A DNA stretch of 64,000 bases from Kalaharituber pfeilii (taxonomy: Eukaryota > Ascomycota > Pezizomycetes > Pezizales > Pezizaceae): positions 930,001-994,000 of the forward strand of contig WHUZ01000001.1 of the NCBI GenBank assembly GCA_015179045.1. The letters run 5' to 3'. The position numbers and the translations under genes are program-made. Of the stretch, positions 42,947 through 56,000 are shown in pieces. The first letter of the stretch is position 1; each line of letters opens with the position of its first letter. The notes below the pieces were generated by a model. The model was not told the origin of the DNA. It was given only the letters and a program-made list of their open reading frames with translations, and ran no database searches.

Positions 42947-45900
42947 ATGCGACGTTACAGAACAATTACGGGCACTCGAGGCCCATCTGTACTGAGGCTC
43001 TGCTGCTATTCATTGGTTACCCTTGTGACTGTCTTTGCGCAGGTCGGAAGGACTGTCAAGCACGAAAGCTTTAAAACCTGCTCGCAATCCGGTTTCTGTC
43101 GGCGCAACAGAGCTCTTGCAGACAAAGCTTCCGAGGAAGGGGCAGCATGGGTGTCACCATATGAGCTTGATTCCACAACCATCACGCTTGAGGATGGACA
43201 ACTGAAGGGAACATTATGGAAGACAGTAGAGGGCCAGGAAGAAAGGGTAGAGTTCCCTCTGGTCTTCTCATTTTACGAACAAGGACTCGCTCGAGTGCAA
43301 ATCGACGAAGCCAAAAGGCAAAGCGGAAATATTGAGCTACCATCTGGGAGCCAGACCAGAAAAGAAAGGTATAACGAAGCTGAAAAATGGGCCCTTACTG
43401 GAGGCTTACAGCTGAATGCTGCTACTACGATGGAAAAATTGGACGACGGAAGTGTTACCAAGGTGCATTATGGAGGAGCAACTCCTTTCGAGGCAGTTAT
43501 TAGGCACAAGCCCTTTGAGGTTAGGTTTATCAGAGATGGCGAGGTCCATGTGGTACTCAACGAAAGAAATCTTTTGAATATCGAGCATTGGAGGCCAAAG
43601 CCCGAGCCTAAGGAAGGGGAGCAAGATACAGGAGAATGGGATGAATCTTTTGGTGGAAGCACAGATTCTAAACCAAGGGGTATGTAACGCTTCGATAACG
43701 ATAGATCCTATAGATCTCTAAATCAAATTAGGCCCTGAGTCTGTCGCACTTGACATCACCTTTCCTGGTTATGAGCATGTATATGGCATACCAGAACATG
43801 CAACAAGCCTATCACTGAAGCAAACTCGGTGAGTTTTCCGAAAAACTTCGTATCATGCTCAGCAAGCTTACTTGACACATTCATTAGGGGCGGAGAGGGT
43901 AACTATAATGAGCCATACCGCTTGTACAATGCCGATGTATTTGAGTACGAAGTTGACAGTCCCATGACACTTTATGGTTCAATACCTTTTATGCAAGCTC
44001 AGAAGAAGGGCTCAACCGTTGCTGTTTTCTGGCTGAATGCTGCAGAAACATGGGTCGACGTGATCAAGCAACACAATAACCCACTGTCCGTTGGTATTAA
44101 ACAATCCACCCAAACTCACTGGATATCTGAATCTGGTATTTTAGATGTCTTTGTTTTCTTGGGTCCAGACGCTTCATGGCTCTATAGACAGTATGGTGAA
44201 CTTACCGGCTTTACAACACTTCCGCCCATGTTTTCTATCGCCTATCATCAATGCCGCTGGAACTACATTTCACAGGATGATGTGAAAATGGTAGACAAGA
44301 AGTTTGACCAATTCGATATCCCCTACGATGTGATCTGGTTAGACATTGAGTATACAGATGAGAAGAAGTATTTCACATGGGATCCGTTGTCATTCAGCAA
44401 TCCGCTTAAAATGGTAGAAGGCCTTGACAAGAGGCAGAGAAAAGTAAGTGCCTATCCTGCAGAAACTTACGACAGCTGCTAATGGGGTTTGAATGAAGCT
44501 TGTTGCTATCATTGATCCTCACATAAAGAAGGTGGATGGCTATTTGGTCAGCTCTGAACTTAACTCCCGTGGGCTTGCCGTCAAAGATAAGGCAGGGAAG
44601 ACCTATGAGGGGTGGTGTTGGCCTGGCTCAAGCAACTGGGTTGACTGTTTCAATCCAGCCACTGTCTCCTGGTGGAAAGAGCAATTCAAATTTGATAAGT
44701 TCGTGGGCACGCAGCGCAATGTCCATATTTGGAATGATATGAACGAACCTTCAGTCTTTAATGGCCCTGAAACCACAATGCCAAAAGATAACTTGTTCTA
44801 TGACAACTGGGAGCATAGAGATATCCACAATCTATATGGGATGACCTTTCATAATGCCACTTATGCTGCTATCAAGGAACGGGAGTCTAAAGATGTGGAG
44901 AAGCAAATCAGACCGTTTGTGCTTACAAGGTCCTTCTTTGCCGGCTCGCAACGAACCGCGGCCATGTGGACTGGTGATAATGAGGCAAAATGGACACATC
45001 TTCAAGCTGCATTCCCTATGCTTATGGCACAGGGCATTGCAGGAATGCCATTCGCCGGTGCTGATGTTGGTGGATTCTTTGGTAACCCGTCGAAGGAGCT
45101 TCTCACCAGGTGGTACCAAGCAGGCGCATTCTATCCGTTTTTCCGAGCTCATGCACATATAGACGCAAAGCGTAGAGAGCCGTATCTTGCAGGGGAACCC
45201 TATGTATCAATCATTCGTGATGCTATCCGGTTACGGTACTCACTGCTACCGGCTTGGTATTCTGCTTTTCATCGCGCATCATGGAACGGCATGCCGATAT
45301 TGAGGCCAATGTTTGTCATGTTCCCTGAGAACGAAGCTGGGTTTGCAATCGACGATCAGTTTTTTATGGGTGATACTGGCCTTTTGGTCAAGCCAGTGGT
45401 ACAGGAAGGCGCAGAATCTACCAGTATCTTCCTTCCCGATGGACAAGTTTACTACGATTACGATAATTTTACTATTTACAAAGGGGAAAGCACCTATGTC
45501 GACATCAAGAGTCCCCTGGAGAAAATTCCCATTCTCATGAGAGGTGGTCATATATTTGTGCGCAGAGACCGCCCACGCCGCTCATCAAGCCTTATGAAGC
45601 ACGATCCATTTACAATTGTGGTCTCAGTGGGAGAGGAAGGTGTAGCTGGTGGCGTCCTCTACCTTGATGATGGGGAGACTTTTGCACACAAGAAAGGAGA
45701 CTACATTCATCGTTCATTGATATTTAACGGAGCAGACAACACGCTTGCATCCGGAAATCTAGTCCCTGAAGGAGGAAGTAATAAATTCGTCAAGAGCATG
45801 AAGGGCGTTCGTGTTGAAAGGGTTATAATGGTGGGGATGAAGAACACTACCTTAAAAGATAAAAGTAAGGTTACCGTAAGAAGTGGTGGGAAGAGCTGGG

Positions 45901-46067
45901 ATGTCAATATTACTGTTGAAGAAGGGAAGGATGGGAAAGCGAGCGTTGTTGTAGTGCGAGACCCGAAGGTTCGTTTAAGCCCCTGCTATTTCTTTACTTG
46001 GTCACTAGGGTGATATCTAACTGAGGTACAGGTTGAGATTGCCAAAGATTGGACAATTTTCTTTTGA
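42947..46067 (+). CDS. Glucosidase II alpha subunit (GH31), ER
   Basis: ER enzyme that trims the two inner alpha-1,3-glucoses from N-glycans and drives the calnexin cycle. Five exons: 42947-43679, 43732-43828, 43888-44443, 44499-45968, 46032-46067; phases agree, 963 residues. The N-terminus has a signal peptide with core [16 protein letters not shown], followed by [19 protein letters not shown], typical of the family. GH31 motifs: [31 protein letters not shown], nucleophile [10 protein letters not shown], acid/base TGDNEAKW, then [27 protein letters not shown], and EPY. The last exon is only 36 bp ([11 protein letters not shown], stop). An in-frame ATG at 42914 would add 11 residues before the signal; 42947 places the hydrophobic core better. 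It needs a beta subunit encoded elsewhere. Confidence 0.96.
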
Positions 46068-48247
46068 GTCTGATCACCATACAGATGTGGATGCTCATTG
46101 GCATGCAATATACCATATAGTTTTGTTGTTCATGAGATGCTCCTTTGATTATCTCATAAGCTATATAATGAATAGTCAATTTGGAGTGGTGAGCAGACTT
46201 GTACTTCAAGCATTCTCGAAAAATCTCACAGTGGTTTTGTCTCATTGAATTACTATTTCCTTTGCATCTGCTTCACATCGTGTACTTGTGATAAACCGAC
46301 GTCGCTCTGAAACGCCCAATATGTTAATGGTCAACATGACACATTCCTGCACTCTTGGTGAGCGTAGCATAAGTGTATATATTGCCGCTGCCGCTAGTCG
46401 TTGAGCCCATATATTACATATCATGAGGCCGTGACAATAACCACTTGCTCAGCACAGTGTGGAGATAAGGCACCTTGAGTATCACTGAGATTAAGGGCAG
46501 AGTGACAGACCGCCGAAATGCATTTGATATGCCATTCGACGGGCTACTGCTCATTGGCTGAGATTAATTGTTCCTGGAGTTAGTCGATTTGACTCAGAAT
46601 AAGAATCATGTTGACATTTCTTTTGTAAATTTCTTGTATGGGGCAACGTGGAAATACTAGAGTTCACGTGAATACTTACACAGGTTACCCCGGCTATCTA
46701 TTGTAAAGACAAACAAACTTACGCAACCTCCCAAACCAGACCCATAAAAAAAAAAGGACAAAGAAAAAGCCCCGTATCGTATATAACTCCCTATCTTTCT
46801 TATCCTTGAGTTCCTCTTTTACAATAGATAACAAATGTCGCTTCGTAATGCCGCCAACGACAATTGTAGTGTATCTTGAACATGATCTCTGTCCCTTCCT
46901 TCGATTGCTTCTAGAACGTCCTTATTTTTGCATCGTGATACAGAACCTTGAATAACACCTGTTTCATACGTCAGTAAAATGAAAGCCACCCATGACTCCC
47001 AGGAAAACGTACTGCTCCAAGGCCAAAACTCATGATCCACATGAGCCAGACTTCCTGACGACGAAGTACATTCTCAACTATCGTCATCAAATGATCCAGG
47101 CAGGCCTGCAGCTTTATTAATTGTTTATCGGTGGAGTTTCAGGCGCTTTATCTTGATCAGCTGTATTTATCAGCTCCAATGTTGCATCCGGTTCAATAAT
47201 TGTTGCTCGGCTTGTTCTGACAGATTCACCAATGGATACCATTGGTTAAAAAAGGAAAAATGAAAAACTAGTTCGCTAGAATTTAATCATATGGAACCGG
47301 AGCATTGCAGCCCATTTTTTTAGAAAGATACTAGACGACCCTCTCCCCAGGTCAATAGTATCCAATGCTGTATGATCAGAACACTCTTGATGATCTCGGG
47401 GCGTGATTGAGTGCCAAAGTGAAGCAGTTATAGCACTATTCCTAGTCGTACTCCAACACTATCAGGACCTTGATGGATCCTCCGTTGTATAAGTATGCAC
47501 ATGCATGCATATGTGCCAAGCATGACGGGGAGATACTGCTTAATGGTTCCGATGTAAGTATATAAAGTGCTCGATGAGACAAGTAAATACATACTGCAGA
47601 TATATCTGAATGTTTTCCAATGCTGATCTTCGCTAAGCATGCATGACGGTGATGGGGGGCCTATATAAAGTGCTTCATGTACCTCTAATCGTATCATGCG
47701 AGGTGGGGCCTGATGAGGCCTCCCACCGCGCCCGTCATAGCACATGGGCCATTACACCAATCTACCACAGCTATCAAACTTACTTCCACACGCATGCGGG
47801 CCTTTGGAAACACCTAACCACACATAGGTAAGGGCCTGAACGAACAAGACAGGAGGCCCAAACGAAACGCCTATAAGTACGTCAAGGAAGGCCTGACAGC
47901 CCAGTTCTCTCGTTCGTTCGTTCGAGGTCAATTCCACTCACCGGTTCAAGGTTGGTCTCTAGAGCTTGATATATATTGTACGTATTCCCCCCTCATCTTT
48001 CTGGGGTACGCGGGCATCAATTGAACGTACATACGAAGTATATCTGAATGTCGGGCTGACAGAGTGGGACATCCTTTGTTCTTGAGTGTCACGGGCTAGA
48101 CCCGACTCGGTAATAGCTGCTTGTTAGGTATCGCTGGATTGTTGCAACCACAACCACGACCCATCGACAACGAAACCGTCGGCACTCAAAGCAGGAGATT
48201 GAACACATACGTCTAGAATACCAAAACAGAACCTACGGTCGGTAAAC
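46068..48247. other. Intergenic region, 2.2 kb
   Basis: No gene recognised. Two copies of TATATAAAGTGCT lie near 47560 and 47662, and a GC-rich hairpin (GGTGGGGCCTGATGAGGCCT...) near 47700. A TTCG run (47907-47925) precedes the Arb2 gene. Confidence 0.4.
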
Positions 48248-49813
48248 ATGTTTGTTCGCCGCCGACGAGATGTGAAAGAGATGGAGTTTCCGGCGGATTT
48301 GAAGGAGCTTGGGTAGGTTTGTTGTTTTCCTTTTTTTTCTTACGGAGTTTGTGGGGAGAGTGGTGGCGAGTAGCTTCATATTCGGCTTCCAAAGCCTTTT
48401 CTATATACCTTTTCGTATCTTTCAACAAGGTCCTCTGGAAGGAAAACTTTTTCTTTATAATACCAAATACCAGTATCAGTTGGGGGTGAGCACCTTGGGC
48501 AACATCATGCATGGTTTTACTGCTACCATCCATTATACCTTATTTATGCTTTGCTGTACGGGGCCAATCGCTAATCTCAGCGGCTCACACTATATGTATA
48601 CGCAGTCTCTTCGTCAATGACGATGATGAAATCCGCCAAATCGACAAACCTACTGAAAAATTTGAATATAAAGTCTTCAAGAACTCGCGCTGGAACGAGT
48701 TACGTCGGGAGGCCGTCTATAGTACGTCTCCCCCCACCTCCCCATTCCAACCCACCCCACATAACCCCCTCTAACCTGTACGTGGCAACAGAATGCCTCC
48801 GCAAACTCGCCCTCGACCGCCTCTCCGACCTCGGCTTCCGCATCCACAACCTCAAGTCTCCCAACCATCACACCTCCATCCCCATCCTGCACAGTTCCGA
48901 CTTGCTACACAACCGCTCACGACTCCTCCTCCTCATCCCTGACGAGACCAGTGACCTCGGCATCTGGTCGACGCGGGCAATGGACGGGGAGGTCCCAGCC
49001 ACCGTTTCCCGCGGGTCCATGGCCGGAATTGCAGCTCAGGCTATAGATCTTGGTTATAGTGTCCTGATCCTCAACACGGGGGCCTTGAAATACGATACCG
49101 AGCTCGGAACCACCCTCACCGAGCAAGCATGGAAAATGCGGAACGAGAAGCCATGGTCGTTGGGCGGGAGAATCAAAGGGTGGGATAAGAGCTGGGACGA
49201 GGTCCGCGGGAGTGAGGATCCAGAGGCGCACGTGGGCACCGTGATGAGGAGGGTGGCATCCAGAGAGGTCCTATCCAGAATGGTCCCGAACGAGACGGAA
49301 ATATACGTGGTAGCCCAAGGCGAAGGTGCCAGGGCATTTGTGATGTGGCTGGACTCCCAAGGGGTATGGGAAGAGTGGGGAAAGAGGTTCGCTGGCGCGG
49401 CCTTTGGCGAGCCCAGGTACTGGATTGAGGCTCTGAAAACGGAAGGTGTAAAGAATTGGTTGAAGGAACGGGCCAGGGCGTACGTTGTTGCAGTTGACCC
49501 GAGGGGGGCGAGAATCAAGGATCCCAGGTTTGGATGCGGAGCGTACTCAGCAATGACGGATATTGCTGAGCTCGTGGTGCCGTGGTGCACGGATATGATT
49601 CTGGAGTATTTGGAGGCCTTGAGGATGGATCCGGAGGGGGTGAATGCGGGGGTGGTGTTTCAGAAGTTTGATATCACAGGAGGGAAGAGCGGAGAGGAGG
49701 AGGCGGAGGGCGGAGAAGGGCAAGAGGGAGGAGCGGGGGTGGAGAGAGTGGAGGCGGGGGAAGGGGGTGGAAGGATGTGGGGGGATGGAAGTACAGTAGG
49801 GTGCGGGTGGTGA
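48248..49813 (+). CDS. Arb2-domain protein
   Basis: Member of the Arb2 family. S. pombe Arb2 is part of the Argonaute siRNA chaperone complex in heterochromatic silencing, and the same fold is appended to some class II histone deacetylases. Exons 48248-48312, 48606-48721, 48792-49813 (400 residues; phases agree). Start MFVRRRRDVKEMEFPADLKE; after the splice LFVNDDDEIRQIDKPTEKFEYKV and RWNELRREAVY, both diagnostic. The core has the alpha/beta-hydrolase-like layout (LLLLIPDE, GWSVL-like GYSVLILN, YVVAQGEGARAFVMW), but the nucleophile position reads GEG, so it is probably not catalytic. The tail after about residue 355 is Gly/Glu low complexity. Intron 1 (293 bp) is the longest in the window. 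Confidence 0.85.
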
Positions 49814-50082
49814 GTGATTGGATTGGATTGGAGTGGGATTTAGGGACCGGACGGGGCGGTATATGTGGTGTTACTTGTCTATTCATGCTTTCTTGAATTG
49901 AACTGACAAAAAAGATAAAAAAAAGTGTGAAAAGGCAAAAACCTTTTCCTTTTATAATATATCAAGCGCAATATATGTATACATGCCCACAACGTTCTCA
50001 ATAACACAAAATTAATAATATATCTTCTATCGTACAGCTACCCCATCTGACCATCCCACTCTTCCCCTCTTCTAAGCCTTCT

Positions 50083-52025
50083 CTACTCTAGCATCCTATC
50101 CCCATTAATCCCCGCCGAGCCCTCCTTCCTCCTCCGCCCCTCTTCCACCTCCATCATCAGCGTTGCCTGCCTTTCCCATAACCCTTTATGCAGGGCCGCT
50201 AACCTCTCATAATTCGCATACATACGGCTAAGTTCCTCCTCCAGCTCCTCGACTCGCCTCTTGCCTGCCGGCCCTAGTGCTGCTGCTGAAGCAGACGAGG
50301 AGGCCGAAGAAGGGGAGGCTCCGACCTCCATTTCCCTGGCGCCAGAGAGGATAAGATCAAGGTCTCCTTCTGTGGAGAAGGCGGAGTAAGAACACGAGGG
50401 CGGGGTAGTGGAGGAAAGGAATGGGGAGGTGTTAGTCCCTGGAAGAGTGGATACAAATTGTGTAGTGATGGTATATGATTCTAAAGTCGAGGGTGGTATA
50501 GGGCCGGAAGCAGACGCTGCGGAGGACGGGCCAGAGGAGAGGATGGAATCGTAACGGGGTTTGACGATGGAAGACTGGAGTGTGGTGGGGTTGGTTGGTG
50601 CAGAGAGAAAGCCGGTGGGGCGTAGGAGTTTGATGGATGTGACAACGCCTGGGGGTGGAGATGAGGGGGTTAGTCTTGGGTGGATTTCAAAGTTATATTG
50701 AGTGGTGATAATTTGAATATTGAGCATCTGGTTATGACGCATGAGGCATAAAGGCAATTGCGACTCGAAGGAGCGGGTGCCCTCCGAGCCAACAACAAGT
50801 ACGGATGTAACAAAGGACATTAAACGACAGCAATGGAAACATACAACATACCTTTACTCTGCACTATATGCCTAAACAAGCTCCCTGTTGCCACATCCCA
50901 CACACAGACCTCTCCCTTAGCGTTCCCAGTGACGACAGAGTTGCCCTCGTACATGACGCCGATAGCTGTGATTGCGCTGTCGTGACCTGCGGATGCCCAT
51001 CGTCCTCCGTGCTTGCCAGTACCGGAGACTGTGACGGGGACGTTGCGGCCTTCTTGGACGAAGAGCTTGTGGTCGGATCTGGCACTGCTAGAAGAGGGTT
51101 GAGGAAGTGAGTCGCCGTGGAAATCAACGCACTGCAATGAGCCGTCTTCGAAGCCGGCGTAGAAGGCGCGATCGGCGGGGTCGATGGCAAGGACTAATGG
51201 AGGGAGGGAGAAGAGGAAGCGGCGGAGAAGAGTGCCAGTTTGGTAATTCCATACCTGGATTTCACATGTCAGCTATAGGTTTTATTCGTAGAACATAATA
51301 CTAAAGAGGGTGGACAGGGTGTCGATAGGATATATGGATAAAGATAGGTGCAAGTGGGGAGGGGTATGGCTAACTATACATGACAAATCCCGAGAGGCGG
51401 TTATAGAGATATTAGCAGGACCATCTCCCTTCCCGCAGACGATGCTAGTGATCTCCCTCTGGTGGAGATCAAGGATTCTCTCGGGTTTCCGCTCAGAGCG
51501 GAAGTCGGTTAATATAGGCACAGACCAGACATGGACATTGGAATCTGCAGAGCCAGTGAGGATGAAATTATCCGATGGGTCGAACGCGATAGCCGTTATA
51601 CGCTGAAGGTGGATGTGGCCAGTGGATATGAATCGCCCAGACGCGGCCTGTATCCAATTAGAGAGTGAAACTGCTTGAGCATCCTAGGCTTGCCTTACCT
51701 CCCATATCGTTAGACGTCCGTTTTCTGTGCCCCCGGCGATGAAGACTCCATTGTGACTAGCTTCGATGATTGTAAATTGTTCGGAGAAAGGGATTATAGA
51801 TTCTAACGCCCCCTTCTGACGACTATAAACGTTTACCACAGCCTTATCTGCCTGCGCAGCGTATAAATGTGAGTTGGTCACGGCCAGGCCATTAGGCGCG
51901 GTGTCAGAACGTTTGAAGGCAGTGACGGGCTTATAGGTATGCAGGTCGTATATCGAGAGGGTGGATTCTGTGGCGGGGTCATTCGGGGACCGGAGGGTGG
52001 ATACAACGATCTGCTCGGATAGCAT
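50083..52025 (-). CDS. IPI3: Pre-rRNA-processing protein Ipi3 (WD40, Rix1 complex)
   Basis: WD40 subunit of the Rix1-Ipi1-Ipi3 complex needed for ITS2 processing and late 60S maturation in the nucleoplasm. Exons 51699-52025, 51375-51647, 50852-51254, 50083-50648; total 522 residues in frame. N-terminus MLSEQIVVSTL with PNGLAVTNSHLYAAQADKA; blades include TAIAFDPSDNFILTGSADSN, TASRDLSCIVWNYQTGTLLR, LAIDPADRAFYAGFEDGSLQ, SAITAIGVMYEGNSVVTGNA; C-terminus is a coiled-coil (LEEELSRMYANYERL) ending in a charged tail. The donor of intron 2 is GTTAGC, weak but in phase. Confidence 0.88.
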
Positions 52026-53368
52026 GGTGGAGGGATGCGTTGGCGGGCGACGGTGTAGAGCCGAGCACCTTCGAGCTCGCGTTCACAAACGTCCGTGTCA
52101 AGCGTCAGTTATTCTGTGTCAATGGGCACCACTTAGCATCGCTCCGTCTGGGACCAACTGCAGCTTCTCGCATCGGACCGCCCTTCCTTACTTTCGTCTT
52201 TCTTTCGTGCGAAGGCGTCCTCGCCCTGTGCCCGCTTTCGAAATTTGTTTTCAGGTTGACACAGCGTTTCTTATAATTGAAAAAGAGAGCGGATCATGTG
52301 AGACAGAGTTGTAAAACTTGGCATGTCTTGGCGTCTTCACTAGCGGCGCTGTAAATATTTAGTTTTCCCTTGACGATCGACAACTTCCCAGGCATCCCTC
52401 TATCAATGTACCAGTCACGAAACTAGCATGCATGTCGAAGCCCTCTCCGGTTGGGCTTCAGCCATTTATCGATGATATCTCTGACGTGTTGCGGATATAG
52501 CTACTATGAAAAAGTGGTCATGGACGGCCCTGCTCGATGGGAGAATCGAACCGGGTTCTTCAACTCTAGACCTCTTCATGGCCTCTTGCTGTAACCCTCA
52601 TCACCACTTCGCCAAGCTGCCATACGTAGCAAAGGTAGGTAGCCACTGCGGGGGGGCCGGAAGAACGAACCCACAGGCTTTGAAGAATGTATCATAGCTT
52701 TGTATCTGCTTCATGTCCTTTGGTGGGTGGCATTCACGGGTTGAGGGTAATTCCGATAACAGCACTCGATGAGCCTAACAGGATCATGATGTTACTTTGT
52801 AAATTTATTTTAATGAATATTTGTATTGCTGTTTATTTTGCACTGTGAGCCTGCTATTTGATTTATTCCTAGGGAATTTGCCCAGTTAGGACGGCAACAG
52901 ACGATCTCGGATTGAGGAGGGCAGTACGCACATACGACTGTCAGGTCTCTGCCGATTACATGACCATGACGGCAGTTGGAGGCATTATGTATATCCCTGA
53001 AACCACGCCTAATTCGATGCCAGTGAGGGTCACTTCAAATTCCATTTTGCACAGCCATTTGGCTGGAGTCCTCCAGAAATTTGTGCATCAACGGCGTTTC
53101 TAATGAAATTCTAGGTAAAAGTGATTGCAGTTTTTTCAAGTTATTTAACCGGCACCGAAAGGCCGCCAAAACGATAAATCTCAACCTTTGAATCCACAGG
53201 CTCCTGTTCCCCATAACATATACATCTAATCTATCAGGATATATATATATACATACAACGCAAAATAAACTGTACATACATTGAAACGCCACACACAAAA
53301 CTAGGTATTTTACAATACAAAATGAGATTAAACAAACCTTCAATACCACACTTCTCCTACTACAACTA
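52026..53368. other. Intergenic region with a tRNA-like element
   Basis: IPI3 upstream region and the 3' flank of the PPR gene. One pol III-type A/B box element lies at about 52505-52625; the rest shows nothing recognisable. A TA repeat lies at 53239-53254. Confidence 0.4.
52505..52625 (-). mobile_element. tRNA-like (SINE-like) element with A and B boxes
   Basis: On the minus strand, TGGCGAAGTGG fits the pol III A box and, about 60 bases later, GGTTCGATTCT fits the B box; a T5 run follows about 35 bases further on. The sequence cannot fold as a proper tRNA: the acceptor 3' strand does not pair with GGCAGCT and the T stem has mismatches. It is therefore more likely a tRNA-derived SINE fragment or tRNA pseudogene than a working tRNA. 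Confidence 0.4.
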
Positions 53369-55572
53369 TCATCTCTTCTTCCCACCCTTCGCCCTCATTT
53401 TCCATGGCTTTTGCATTTTCCCTTGCTGGGCCTGTTGCAATTGCTGCTGCGCCACCGGCGGTTGCGCCTGCTCCCTTCCCGCACTACCCCCTCTCCCTCC
53501 CCCAAATCGCATTTCCATGACCCCTTCCCCCTCCTTATCCAGATCCCGTCTCCACCCTCCATACCTATTCCCCTTACTCTTCCACCTCCATGGCGCCCTC
53601 GTCCGCGTCCTCCGTACCTGATCCAGCCTCCGGTGCACGCCACCGACCCCCACCTCCGGCACCAGCCCCATAGTCGCCGTCCCAACTTTCCCACCCTCCA
53701 CCAGAAAATCATTCTTGAACCCCAGTACGCCGTCGAAAGCCTCAACCACCACGTACCCGCTCCCAGTCTTGTACCCCACGTTCGCGCTGAGGAATTCCGG
53801 GCCGTACCGCGCAATGAGCTGCGGCACCTCCCTGCGGCGGAACGAGTGCAAGCTATCGTCGTCGCGGGTGGGCGAGTAGATGAGCATGTACACCCACCGT
53901 GCAATTTGCGAGCGTGCACGGTGGAGGGCCAAGTCGAGATCTGCGGCGTGGGTGGTGACGGGAGTTTTTCGTAAGAGCGGGCCGGGGGCCATGCCCACGC
54001 CAATGCCACCGTCGACATCATAGTCGGGGATACGTACGAGCCCCGACCTGCGCCTCCACCGTCCTAGCGGCCTGCTCCATCCCGCCCCCGCCCCACCCTA
54101 CCTCCCGCGCAACGCGCTTCCGAGCCTCCCCCGCCTGCCTCTGCAGTACCTTCCACGGCCCCTTCAGCGCCCGGTTCATGACCTTTTCCGTGAGCTTGTA
54201 CCGCTGGCCCATGAGGTGATGGCGTACCAGGAAATCGTACATCTCCATGTCCGGCGCAACGTTGTAAGGCGGATGCGTCATGACGCGCCAGAGGTCTGTG
54301 AAGGATTTCTCGGGAAGAATGCGAGAGTGGTCGGGCGGCCGGGTGAGGATGTAGGTCCATTGGAGGAGATGATACCAGGTTGCAGTGGGGATGGGGAGGT
54401 TGTACATCCTGGAAAGGTAGTCTATGAGTCGAATTGCAGTGCTCACGTGGGAGAGCTGACCAAGTGCAATGGCAAGGTTGGTCAATGTCACTTGTGTGGG
54501 TTTCAGCATGAGTTGTCTGCGCATCACCCCCGCCGCGCCATTAAACCAGGATCATTTGGCAGAGGATTGAAGTCAGATGTTGAAATATCAATTCCCCAAC
54601 ACCAATATATCAAATGCCTGACCATCTGCAGATTCCCCATCTTTGCATTCGCGAGCAAGACCAGTTCCAAAGACATCATATCCGGCACATAGCCCTCGGC
54701 CAACATCTTCTCTAAAATCCCCATCGCCAGGTTCCCAATGTCACCTCCCAGATCACTGTTCTTTTGTGTCCGCACCGCAACGGTGCGTGGGTTGGTTTTC
54801 CAGCTGGTCTGGGTAAGTGTGGTGCCGCAGAGGGCGGCAATGTAGGTGTTGTAGGATTTTGTGTTGCGGGGGATCTGTTTGAGGTCCATTTCCTGCCACA
54901 GTTCGCGCGCCATGGAGATGTTATTTGTTGCGCGGGCCACGTCGAGGAGGTGTATGTACTCGAGGGTGCCGAGGGGAATACTAAGGGAGCGGAAGTCGGA
55001 GAGGATGGTGCTAATGCGAGAGGTAAGCAAGTCTTGGGCGTACTCCAGGGAGGCTCGTTTTGCGAGTGGAATGGCAGCGAGAGAGGGGGAAAAGTTTGGG
55101 TCGAAGAAGGGGAAGTAGGCGCGGGCTGAGCGTGGGAGAGAGCGTTTAGGGCGGACGGAGAGTAGCAAGTGGCCGAGGATGGATGGGGTAAGGGAGAGGC
55201 GGTCGGAGGAGGGAATCGACTGATAGGCGTGCCAGATGGCATCGTCGTCGCGGGAGTCGATGGCACGGAGCAGGGCGTGCAGTGAGGCGGGAAGGGACGG
55301 GAGAGGGGCGGCAGGGGGCGGGGAGGTGCTTAGCGAGGGGGGAAGACGAAGAGTGGGATTTATGCGGGCGATTTGCGGGATGGGGTACAGGTATTGAGGA
55401 CGCCTAGAAGGGGCTTCATGGCTGTCGCTGGAGAGTGCGGCGGAGCGGTGCACGCGGGAGGAGTGCGAGATGCGGCGAGCCAGGATTCGCCCGGAGGGGC
55501 ATGAGGTGGGGTGGCTCCGGAGTACTTGAGCCCGCCTGGGGGGAGGATGAAGATGGGGTGTTTGCCGTTCAT
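53369..55572 (-). CDS. Mitochondrial PPR-like RNA-maturation protein (two frame breaks)
   Basis: Helical-repeat protein of pentatricopeptide type, probably for mitochondrial RNA processing or translation. Segments: ISHSSRVHRSAALSSD (presequence-like), HALLRAIDSRDDDAIWHAYQ, TLEYIHLLDVARATNNISMA, SYNTYIAALCG, AEGYVPDMMSLELVLLANAK, then PTQVTLTNLAIALGQLS, YNVAPDMEMYDFLVRHHL, and a basic Gln-rich tail. Intron 53941-54037 (GTACGT...GCAG) joins in phase. Two shifts are needed: at about 54527-54531 (C5 on the plus strand), where GLMARRG meets VMRRQLMLKPT, and at 55538-55543 (G6), because the long frame has no ATG of its own and the only nearby start is at 55572 (MNGKHPIFILPP). Both are homopolymers, so sequence error is likelier than a dead gene. 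Exact orthologue not identified. Confidence 0.7.
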
Positions 55573-56000
55573 GGCGGCATGAGGTGCGCCTCAATTCGGC
55601 GGCCCTGTGAGCTGGCGCCTATAAATTGGCCATACAGAGGCAATTGCAGAGATTGTGGTCGTGGCGCAACTGAGCCCGCTTTTTTCAGGGCTCGCATGGT
55701 GATCGTCGGGGCCCTGGAGGTTGAAAAAGGGCCGAGCGGATAGGCTGGCTGATAAGATGACGCGATAAGATAAGATGCATTGATGCGATGAGATATCGAT
55801 GATCTTGATTAGATAGCGGCCAGTGTCACCGCGACGTCAAGCGACATGGATCCCCGTTGTCGCAGGAACTGATCAGAGAGCTTCAATTCTCGTGCCTGCA
55901 GCAAGCGCATCACAGTTCCTCTCCACCATACACCACCTCCGCCTCCCCTCTCGTTCAAGGAGGCCCTCCGTTATTGCGCTGCCTTGCAACGGCCTCCACG
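55573..56000. other. Divergent intergenic region, PPR gene and SHG1
   Basis: About 430 bp that should hold both promoters. It has repeated GAT(A/G)AGAT-type words (55750-55800). No further element recognised. Confidence 0.4.

Noticed and set aside
53411..54021. Long frames on the other strand and in another frame over the PPR gene
   Set aside because: GC-rich coding DNA keeps several frames open; only the chosen frame gives coherent protein with a proper intron.
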